Origin: Fragilaria radians
Taxonomy: Eukaryota; Bacillariophyta; Fragilariophyceae; Fragilariales; Fragilariaceae
Direction of reading: 5' to 3'
Assembly (NCBI GenBank): GCA_900642245.1
Contig: CAAAJI010001172.1
Span: 1-12,813 of the forward strand
DNA: 12,813 nt
A program made the position numbers and the translations under genes. Below are positions 7,467 to 12,186 of this stretch, in pieces. The notes beneath the pieces were generated by a model. That model had not been told where the DNA came from and did not search any database. It was given only the letters and a program-made list of their open reading frames with translations. How positions within the stretch are numbered: position 1 is the stretch's first letter; each line of letters begins with the position of its first letter.

Positions 7467-7783
7467 CGTGCCGCTTTCGCCAAAGCAGTGCTTAATTCGC
7501 TGCGAAGCGTCGCATAATCGCGCTCGATGCCGCCGGTGCGGCCGATCAGCACGTGATCGGACCCCGCAATTCCCGCAATTGGCAGCAAGTCCCGGGCGAG
7601 CGAGCGGAAGCGGCGCTTCATGCGGTTTCGAACGACCGCATTGCCGATCTTCTTGGTGACGGTGAAGCCGATGCGGGTGCTCGGGTCGCCATCCTGGCGA
7701 TTGCGCACCTGTAGGACGAAGCCGGGCATGGCGAACCTCCTGCCGCGGTTGGCGGCGAGGAAATCGGCCCGTTTACGAAGAAT
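7463..7783 (-). CDS. rnpA: Ribonuclease P protein component (start codon unresolved)
   Basis: The protein subunit of RNase P, which assists the catalytic RNA in maturing tRNA 5' ends. The family-like region begins LRKRADFLAANRGRR and includes IGFTVTKKIG followed by the NAVVRNRMKRRFR RNA-binding helix (RNR motif). The stop at 7463 is firm but the start is not. No ATG, GTG or TTG lies where the family begins; the codons there are CTA-ATC-ATT-CTT-CGT. The coordinates given assume ATT at 7783, two bases after the rpmH stop (106 residues). Alternatives are ATC at 7786; ATG at 7927 or 7942, upstream of rpmH in another frame (154 or 159 residues); and ATG at 7729 behind a perfect AGGAGG, which would lose the conserved first helix. 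A sequence error is also possible. Confidence 0.85.
   Translation of the reverse strand: MLRKRADFLAANRGRRFAMPGFVLQVRNRQDGDPSTRIGFTVTKKIGNAVVRNRMKRRFRSLARDLLPIAGIAGSDHVLIGRTGGIERDYATLRSELSTALAKAAR
7736..7741 (-). promoter_or_regulatory. Perfect AGGAGG inside rnpA, six bases before an in-frame ATG
   Basis: The minus strand reads AGGAGG-TTCGCC-ATG (ATG at 7729) inside rnpA. The two AGG codons encode Arg-Arg, although AGG is a rare codon in DNA this GC-rich. The site could drive internal initiation of an 88-residue short form, or it could be an accident of the coding sequence. The conserved residues upstream show that a longer protein is also made. Confidence 0.4.
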
Positions 7784-7785
7784 GA

Positions 7786-7920
7786 TTAGGCGCTGAGCTT
7801 CTTGCGGCCGCGGGCGCGGCGGGCATTGAGCACCTTGCGGCCGCCGACCGTCGCGCTGCGGTGACGGAAGCCGTGACGGCGTGCCCGGACCAGGTTGCTC
7901 GGCTGAAAAGTGCGCTTCAT
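7786..7920 (-). CDS. rpmH: 50S ribosomal protein L34
   Basis: A 44-residue, strongly basic protein of the large ribosomal subunit. It starts MKRTFQPSNLVRARRHGFRHR and ends GRKKLSA, matching L34 along its entire length. It is first in the leftward operon with rnpA, yidD, yidC, engB and the GST gene. GAGAG lies about eight bases before the ATG. A predicted promoter lies at 8002-8030, and a terminator-like hairpin lies in the leader between promoter and gene. The rnpA frame stays open across the whole gene. Confidence 0.97.
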   Translation of the reverse strand: MKRTFQPSNLVRARRHGFRHRSATVGGRKVLNARRARGRKKLSA

Positions 7921-7961
7921 CGCTCATGCTCTCAAAAATCAAAGTAGACGGGGCAAAATCG

Positions 7962-7988
7962 AAAATTAAAAGGGCCGCCGAAGCGGCC
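7962..7988 (-). terminator. Intrinsic terminator-like hairpin with UUCG loop
   Basis: Read on the minus strand, GGCCGC-TTCG-GCGGCC forms a perfect six-base-pair stem closed by the very stable C(UUCG)G tetraloop and is followed at once by CTTTTAATTTT. This is a good intrinsic terminator for the PGPGW gene that ends at 8027. It also lies downstream of the predicted rpmH promoter and upstream of rpmH, so it may act in the rpmH leader as well. Confidence 0.75.
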
Positions 7989-8001
7989 GATGTTGAGGGC
8001 G

Positions 8002-8030
8002 CCAGTAGGGGGAGGACCGGCCAAAGTCAA
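8002..8030 (-). promoter_or_regulatory. Predicted promoter of the rpmH operon
   Basis: On the minus strand, TTGACT (8030-8025) is followed after exactly 17 bases by TACTGG (8007-8002), with a C run just before the second box. The -35 box is close to consensus and the -10 box is poor. The same layout precedes tRNA-Asp in this window. The -35 box overlaps the stop codon of the PGPGW gene. The start of transcription would fall near 7995, giving a leader of about 75 bases. Confidence 0.5.
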
Positions 8031-8419
8031 TTGCCGAGGTTGCCCTGACCCCCAAGCGGATTGACCGCCGGAACCGGGCCATCGAGGCTTCGGGCGTCCT
8101 GCTCCAGCGCCTCCTCGTCGGCGACTTTCTGCTCCTTTGCGATTGCCTCGCGGCGAAGCGCGCTCTTGCGGCGCATGCCCCAGTCGGTCCAGCGCCCGGC
8201 CTTGGGCTGCCAGCGCTTGAACTCGACATAGCGGCGTCGTGCCCAGCGGCTCGTGCGGAGAACCATCGCCAAGCCCAGCGCCAGGACGAATATTCCGCCC
8301 GGGCCAGGGAGGGCGCCCACCACGGGTGCGAGCAAAATCAGAAGCACGCCGAGGACGAAGATCGTCCAATCGACAATCGGATGGGCCAGGAATCGCTTCC
8401 ATTGGGAGCGGTCGATCAT
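8027..8419 (-). CDS. PGPGW-type small transmembrane protein
   Basis: A 130-residue inner-membrane protein. Two hydrophobic segments lie at ~15-36 and ~42-54, separated by GALPGPGG, the turn that gives the PGPGW family (putative transmembrane protein) its name. A basic cytoplasmic region (RTSRWARRRYVEFKRWQPKAGRWTDW) and a Lys/Glu/Ala-rich helical part follow, then a Pro/Gly-rich tail. No biochemical role is known to me. It lies upstream of rpmH on the same strand, but the hairpin at 7962-7988 separates the two. No other start codon is available just upstream in frame; the ribosome site before the ATG is weak. A candidate promoter lies at 8497-8525. Confidence 0.8.
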   Translation of the reverse strand: MIDRSQWKRFLAHPIVDWTIFVLGVLLILLAPVVGALPGPGGIFVLALGLAMVLRTSRWARRRYVEFKRWQPKAGRWTDWGMRRKSALRREAIAKEQKVADEEALEQDARSLDGPVPAVNPLGGQGNLGN

Positions 8420-8496
8420 GCCCGCGATGTGGGCGGTTGCCGCGGATTCGGCAAGTGCTTCCCGTCGCGTCCAACCTTCGCTAGCATCGCTTTGCC

Positions 8497-8525
8497 GAGC
8501 TAGGGGGTCTTTGTCTGAGTGTCGA
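8497..8525 (-). promoter_or_regulatory. Candidate promoter of the PGPGW gene
   Basis: On the minus strand TCGACA (8525-8520), then 17 bases ending in CCCCC, then TAGCTC (8502-8497). This matches the layout of the rpmH and tRNA-Asp promoters (C run, then TA at the -10 position). Transcription would begin about 70 bases before the ATG at 8419. Confidence 0.4.
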
Positions 8526-8566
8526 GTTATCGAGTAGATTGTTGGCTATGTTCTTGGGCCCTTCAA

Positions 8567-9007
8567 TCAGAGCTCCTCACGCTTAGGGGTAAACATGCTT
8601 TGCCACCCGACTGACGTCAGAACCACGTGGTCTAGCAACGGTACACTCACCGCGTCGCCCTTGTGATACAGATTCAAGATCAACTCGCGAATATTTTGGG
8701 ACGAGGCTAATCGACCGCCCAAGTCGTTAGTCGCCATGATCAATCCGCTAGCCTGATAACCAGACGCGAGCCTTAAGATGAGATGCGTTGTATCAGAAAC
8801 GTTTTTCTCATGCTCTGGATCGATTGTCTCAGCGCAAATCATAGCGCACCTTTCATCCACAAATATCGCGCTCAAACATCCTAACTTAGCGGCAAAGCCA
8901 CTTCGTCCGAGCATGTCACCCACCTGACTTGGCGATCTAAGCTCAACCCGTTGTAGCCAGATGCTGTCAATCTGATCACCCGTGAATACGTGGGCGGCTC
9001 CAGACAT
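8567..9007 (-). CDS. RadC-like JAB-domain protein with lost metal ligands
   Basis: A 146-residue protein if started at the ATG at 9007, which has AAGG about eleven bases upstream. The frame stays open to an ATG at 9361 (264 residues), but that extra part is compositionally odd and runs antisense to the comM remnant. The pattern RVELRSPSQVGDML, a strand ending in FVDE, ASGLIMATNDLGG and PLLDHVVLT...SM follows the RadC JAB domain with no gaps over the core. The JAMM residues HxHPSG...D are replaced: T93, D95 and I106 stand where the His, His and Asp ligands belong, and the Ser is Gly. It is thus probably not a metallopeptidase or nuclease. Stand-alone RadC-like genes are often found in mobile regions; their function is unclear. 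AT-rich codons set it apart from its neighbours. Confidence 0.55.
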   Translation of the reverse strand: MSGAAHVFTGDQIDSIWLQRVELRSPSQVGDMLGRSGFAAKLGCLSAIFVDERCAMICAETIDPEHEKNVSDTTHLILRLASGYQASGLIMATNDLGGRLASSQNIRELILNLYHKGDAVSVPLLDHVVLTSVGWQSMFTPKREEL

Positions 9008-9289
9008 TTGCAAAACTGCCTTATTCCCATGGCGAACGGAGGATACCCTTCGGGTTCCCCCAAACAGTAGCCGACTAATGAAATTAATAAGGTTACTCAA
9101 ATTGGAGGCGATCAAAGTGTTTCCAATCAAGATTTTCGACGCATGCGGTCGACAAGCACTTGTATTCTGCGATCGTTTTCTACTTTTTCTTCCGCCTTTG
9201 AGGCGAAAAAAACGTTGCCTAGCCAAGCCCTCAGTCTCAGTACGACACCCCTCATTTATATTAGAATCTGGCGTGATACGCCATGCGAG
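9008..9289. other. AT-rich stretch with no supported gene
   Basis: Open frames cross this stretch on both strands, including the N-terminal extension of the JAB-like ORF and a plus-strand frame starting at 9143 that runs into the comM remnant. Neither looks like a known protein here: both are rich in Ser, Arg and Asn and have no recognisable motif. The upstream region of the JAB-like gene lies in it. I see no RNA gene, repeat array or strong terminator. Confidence 0.5.
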
Positions 9290-9406
9290 TTCCTCGTATA
9301 TGCCGATCACTCGGTCCGCACCAATGCCGAGTCTGACGGCAAGGCGCTCGGGCGGATCCATGTCGCGGAGGCGCTAAGCTACCGGCGGCAGGCTCCGCGC
9401 AACTAG
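9290..9406 (+). pseudogene. 3' remnant of a comM/yifB Mg-chelatase-like gene
   Basis: The plus frame ending at the TAG at 9404-9406 reads VRTNAESDGKALGRIHVAEALSYRRQAPRN from ~9314. It aligns without gaps to the C-terminus of ComM/YifB AAA+ proteins, where an ARTIADLDG segment is followed by IHVAEALSYR. The first part carries changes (I to N, D to E, L to S) expected of a decaying sequence; the end is well kept. Codons here are GC-rich, unlike the DNA to the left. The remaining ~460 codons of such a gene are not in the window, so this is a truncated stump. ComM is a helicase acting in branch migration during natural transformation. The identification is from memory of the family and rests on ~30 residues. 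Confidence 0.5.
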
Positions 9407-9460
9407 CGCTGGCCGCGGATCGGCTTTGCGCTAGGCTGCACCTAAGTGTGGAGGGGAACG

Positions 9461-9964
9461 ATGTCACCGATTGGTTGGGCAGTGCGACCGTTGAAACGAT
9501 ATTTCGACTTCGCGGGCCGAGCGCCGCGCGCCGAGTTCTGGTGGTATGTGCTGGCGGTCCTGGTTGTGACGATTGGCGCCTTCATGTCCGAATATTGGCT
9601 CGGAATCGCGCCAATGCTGTGGCTGTACGGACCGGTGACCCTGATCCTGTTGGCAGGGACCTTCGTGCCCACGCTCGCCGTTCAGGTACGGCGCCTTCAC
9701 GACACTGGTCGCTCTGGTCTGTGGCTCCTGATCCTGTGGGCGCCTTACGTCGCTTATGCCTATTTCACGTTCGAAATGGTGTCTGACATCAGCCGTGGAG
9801 AGCTGCCCGACATGGAAATGGCGAGCCTTGTGATGCTGATCGGGATGGTGACATTTGCGGCATCGCTCTTGCTGCTCGGCTTTTTGATGAATGGCGGAAC
9901 GCGGGGACCCAATAGATATGGTTCCGACCCCTATCACAGCGACGCCCATGCCCCGGTTGAATGA
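9461..9964 (+). CDS. DUF805 family inner-membrane protein
   Basis: A 167-residue polytopic membrane protein with about four hydrophobic segments. It opens with the DUF805 hallmark, a soluble LKRYFDFAGRAPRAEFWWY stretch (F-x-GR-x-x-R-x-EFW). The second hallmark, VRRLHDTGRSGLW, stands before the third helix, and MNGGTRGPNRYGSDP at the end is the typical Gly-rich C-terminal motif (G-x-x-GxNRYGxDP). The role of the family is unknown. The ATG at 9461 is chosen over the GTG at 9446 because GGAGGGG stands at 9450-9456, four bases upstream. A GCTAGG at 9429-9434 may be part of its promoter, but no good -35 box is seen. Confidence 0.9.
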   Translation: MSPIGWAVRPLKRYFDFAGRAPRAEFWWYVLAVLVVTIGAFMSEYWLGIAPMLWLYGPVTLILLAGTFVPTLAVQVRRLHDTGRSGLWLLILWAPYVAYAYFTFEMVSDISRGELPDMEMASLVMLIGMVTFAASLLLLGFLMNGGTRGPNRYGSDPYHSDAHAPVE

Positions 9965-9975
9965 ATGCCACCCAC

Positions 9976-10005
9976 TTGCCGAGCCGCGCCACTTTCGGCT
10001 AGCGA
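9976..10005 (+). promoter_or_regulatory. Candidate promoter of tRNA-Leu
   Basis: TTGCCG at 9976-9981 is followed after 17-18 bases by CTAGCGA (9999-10005), about fifteen bases before the tRNA 5' end. A small hairpin, CGGCT-AGCGA-AGCCG at 9996-10010, overlaps the second box. Weaker than the tRNA-Asp promoter. Confidence 0.3.
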
Positions 10006-10019
10006 AGCCGCGCTGCGGC

Positions 10020-10103
10020 GCCCCCGTGGCGGAATGGTAGACGCGCTCGACTCAAAATCGAGTTCTGAAAGGAGTGTCCGTTCGAGTCGGACCGGGGGCA
10101 CCA
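10020..10103 (+). tRNA. tRNA-Leu (anticodon CAA, reads UUG), CCA encoded
   Basis: The 7-bp acceptor stem GCCCCCG (10020-10026) pairs with CGGGGGC (10093-10099), then discriminator A and encoded CCA. The anticodon stem CTCGA/TCGAG closes the loop CTCAAAA, giving anticodon CAA. The long variable arm marks a class II tRNA, and the T arm GTCCG-TTCGAGT-CGGAC is perfect. It is a single gene between the DUF805 and MOSC genes. Confidence 0.95.
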
Positions 10104-10122
10104 GCAGGACTGTGGGGGACTG

Positions 10123-10773
10123 ATGACCGCCGCCACTTTGCTTTCCATCCAGGTTGGCCGGATCGCCCCGCTTGGCCCCGACGGGGTGGCGAGCGGGTTC
10201 GTCAAATCGGCGGTCGATGGCGCGGTCGCCGTGACCTTGCTTGGCCTCGCCGGCGACGAGCAGGCGGACCTCAATGTCCACGGCGGCCCTGAAAAGGCGG
10301 TCTATGCCTATCCGATCGAGCATCATCGCGCGTGGGCAGCGGACTTCCCGGAGCACGAGCACAAGTTTGTCGCCGGCGGCGTCGGCGAGAATTTGACGAT
10401 TGACGGCTGGATCGAGGCCGATCTGTGCGTCGGCGACGTTCATGCGGTGGGCACCGCGCGCCTGCAGGTGTGCCAGCCGCGCCAGCCTTGCTTCAAATTT
10501 GCACTGCACTTCGGCGACAGTCGATTGCCCAGGGCAATGGTCAGTAATGGCCGCGCCGGCTGGTATTACCGAGTGATCGAGGAGGGGAGGGTCCAGGGCG
10601 GCGACGAGATCGAACTGGTCGAGCGGCCCAATCCCGCCTTTGGATTCGGCCGCTTGGTGGAGATCGTCAATCTGGGCAATGCTTCGCTCGCCGAGCTCCA
10701 AGCGATGGCTGAGATGACCGAACTGTCCGCCCGAACGCAAGCCCGTGCGCGGGCTGCATTGGCGGCTCGTTGA
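10123..10773 (+). CDS. MOSC-domain protein (YiiM-like)
   Basis: A 216-residue cytoplasmic protein. The MOSC beta-barrel spans ~35-165. It includes LLGLAGDEQADLNVHGGPEKAVYAYP, GENLTIDGW, the VGD turn and the conserved Cys117 in QVCQPRQPCFKF, the residue thought to take part in sulfur or molybdenum-cofactor chemistry. A helical ~50-residue tail completes the YiiM-like layout. YiiM proteins reduce N-hydroxylated compounds using molybdenum cofactor; that role here is inferred from the family. No cofactor genes are nearby. The ATG lies 20 bases after the tRNA-Leu CCA end, with GTGGGGGA about five bases upstream. Confidence 0.88.
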   Translation: MTAATLLSIQVGRIAPLGPDGVASGFVKSAVDGAVAVTLLGLAGDEQADLNVHGGPEKAVYAYPIEHHRAWAADFPEHEHKFVAGGVGENLTIDGWIEADLCVGDVHAVGTARLQVCQPRQPCFKFALHFGDSRLPRAMVSNGRAGWYYRVIEEGRVQGGDEIELVERPNPAFGFGRLVEIVNLGNASLAELQAMAEMTELSARTQARARAALAAR

Positions 10774-10838
10774 ATCGCTGCGGCGCGCCTCAGCCGAAAC
10801 GACTGGATGAAGCGCGCAACGCCCGATAAGCAGGTGGC

Positions 10839-12017
10839 ATGACCGTGCCTCGCAAGACCCGCGCCCAGGCTGTTGCCCCCGCCGTGACCAGCGATGCCGA
10901 GACGCTCGAGGCCAAACGCGTCCGCCTGCTTGCCTCGCTCAACCTGCTCGGCGGGATCGGACTGGTGATCGCGCTCCCGTTCGCTCTTCGGGCCGGGGCC
11001 GAGTTTTTCCTGCCGGTGACTGCCGCGCTGGTGGTGGCGATTGCGCTGGTGCCGCTGCTCGAATGGTTCGAGAGGCGCGGCGTGGGCCCCCGCATCGCCG
11101 CCGGCCTGTGCGTGATCATCTTCCTTGCCGCAGCGGCCTTTGCCATCGCCTCGATCGTACTCCCGGCGATCGACTGGGTGGCGATGGTTCCGGAACGGAT
11201 CGACCGAGTGCGCGAGACGCTCGCGCCGTTGCTCGACCTCTACAATAATCTCGAGAAATTCATCGACCGGACGGTGTCCCAGATCGCGGAATCCACCGAC
11301 CGGGGCAGCGAGGTGCGGATCGCGACCCCGAATTCGATGCTCGGGATCATCACCGCTTCCGCGCCGCACGCGGCGATCCAATTGTTCTTCGCCCTGCTGG
11401 TAATCTATTTCTTCCTGTCCGGCTGGACCTCGATGCGCCGGCGCACGATCAAGAGCCGCGGCAGTTTCGAGGGAGCCATGACAACCGCCCGCGTGATCCA
11501 GGAAGTGGTCGAGGCAACCTCGACCTACATCGGCACGATCACGGTGATCAATGTTACGCTCGGCGCGCTTACGGCGCTGATCCTGTGGGGATTGGGCATG
11601 CCATCACCCCTGATGTGGGGCGGGATCGTCGCGGTGCTCAATTATATCCCGTACCTCGGCCCGGTAGCGGCGGCATTGTTGCTGTTCGTCGGCGGGTTGA
11701 TGTCATTCCCTGACGTCTGGTCGGCGCTGCTGCCGCCGGCCATTTTTCTGGCGATGCATACGGTCGAGGCCAACGCCATCACGCCGATGATCGTCGGCAA
11801 GAAGATCGAGGTGAATCCGCTGCTGATCCTCGTCGCGCTGAGCTTTTGGGCCTGGGTGTGGGGCACGACCGGGGCGCTGCTTGCCGTGCCGTTGCTGATC
11901 ATCCTGAAGACCGTCTTCGCGGCGGCCGGAACGCCTGACATCGCCGGCTTCCTGTTCGAAGACGGGACGCTGACCCATGTCGGCGAGGAGGATGAAAAAC
12001 CCGACATCGCCCGATGA
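10839..12017 (+). CDS. AI-2E family transporter (PerM/UPF0118)
   Basis: A 392-residue polytopic inner-membrane protein. An Ala-rich cytoplasmic N-terminus (~1-28) is followed by two TM helices at ~33-50 and ~55-72, a third at ~80-103, a ~90-residue amphipathic periplasmic loop (PERIDRVRETLAPLLDLYNN onward), and about five more helices. The family core GGIVAVLNYIPYLGP lies at ~263-277, and a later helix has NPLLILVALSFWAWVWGTTGALLAVPLL. The family includes TqsA (AI-2 export), PerM and YdiK; most members are permeases of unknown substrate, so the name is not evidence of quorum sensing here. AGGTGG stands just before the ATG. No terminator follows; the tRNA-Asp promoter begins eight bases after the stop. 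Confidence 0.92.
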   Translation: MTVPRKTRAQAVAPAVTSDAETLEAKRVRLLASLNLLGGIGLVIALPFALRAGAEFFLPVTAALVVAIALVPLLEWFERRGVGPRIAAGLCVIIFLAAAAFAIASIVLPAIDWVAMVPERIDRVRETLAPLLDLYNNLEKFIDRTVSQIAESTDRGSEVRIATPNSMLGIITASAPHAAIQLFFALLVIYFFLSGWTSMRRRTIKSRGSFEGAMTTARVIQEVVEATSTYIGTITVINVTLGALTALILWGLGMPSPLMWGGIVAVLNYIPYLGPVAAALLLFVGGLMSFPDVWSALLPPAIFLAMHTVEANAITPMIVGKKIEVNPLLILVALSFWAWVWGTTGALLAVPLLIILKTVFAAAGTPDIAGFLFEDGTLTHVGEEDEKPDIAR

Positions 12018-12024
12018 CGGGGCG

Positions 12025-12053
12025 TTGACAGTGCGGGGGGGCTGACCTAGTTG
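12025..12053 (+). promoter_or_regulatory. Predicted promoter of tRNA-Asp
   Basis: TTGACA (12025-12030), a spacer of exactly 17 bases, and TAGTTG (12048-12053) lie 19 bases before the tRNA. The -35 box is consensus. GCCCGCC directly follows the -10 box; together with the rpmH and PGPGW candidates it suggests a common promoter layout of this genome. Confidence 0.6.
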
Positions 12054-12072
12054 CCCGCCCACGCAATCATTA

Positions 12073-12078
12073 GCGGGT

Positions 12079-12129
<51 letters not shown>

Positions 12130-12149
12130 AAGTCCCGTCACTCGCGCCA
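12073..12149 (+). tRNA. tRNA-Asp (anticodon GTC), CCA encoded
   Basis: A 77-base class I tRNA. The acceptor GCGGGTG pairs with CACTCGC (one G-U pair), with discriminator G and encoded CCA. The D arm is AGCTCAGTTGGTTAGAGC. The anticodon stem CCGGC/GCCGG closes CTGTCAC, giving GTC. The T loop carries GGTTCAAGTCC. Confidence 0.97.
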
Positions 12150-12167
12150 TTCCCTGCATTCAGGGAA
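12150..12167. terminator. Hairpin between tRNA-Asp and the cell wall hydrolase gene
   Basis: TTCCCTG-CATT-CAGGGAA is a perfect seven-base-pair stem with a four-base loop. It begins right after the tRNA CCA and lies 19 bases beyond the stop of the minus-strand gene. It has no clear T tract on either strand, so termination in either direction is only a suggestion. Confidence 0.35.
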
Positions 12168-12186
12168 ATAAAGCGAAACCCTCTTT

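Larger units (their letters stand above)
8504..9289. other. Low-GC patch (probable acquired segment)
   Basis: Hand counts of single 60-base lines give 29/60 G+C at 8641, 32/60 at 8701, 27/60 at 8761, 22/60 at 9061 and 28/60 at 9181, against 41/60 at 10921 in a typical gene of the window. The patch holds one recognisable gene (the JAB-like CDS). It ends against what looks like a comM/yifB remnant. No transposase, integrase or inverted terminal repeat is visible. The right boundary near 9265-9290 and the left boundary near 8504 are approximate. Confidence 0.65.

Noticed and set aside
8504..9289. A prophage, insertion sequence or CRISPR element in the low-GC patch
   Set aside because: No transposase, integrase, terminal inverted repeat or regular repeat-spacer array can be seen.
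9143..9406. A complete 87-residue plus-strand gene ending at 9406
   Set aside because: Only the last ~38 codons look like protein-coding sequence (ComM C-terminus); the first half is AT-rich, Ser/Thr-rich and without motif, so a remnant is the better reading.
10839..12017. Evidence for quorum sensing from the AI-2E family name
   Set aside because: Most members of this family have unknown or other substrates, and no luxS or lsr genes are in the window.
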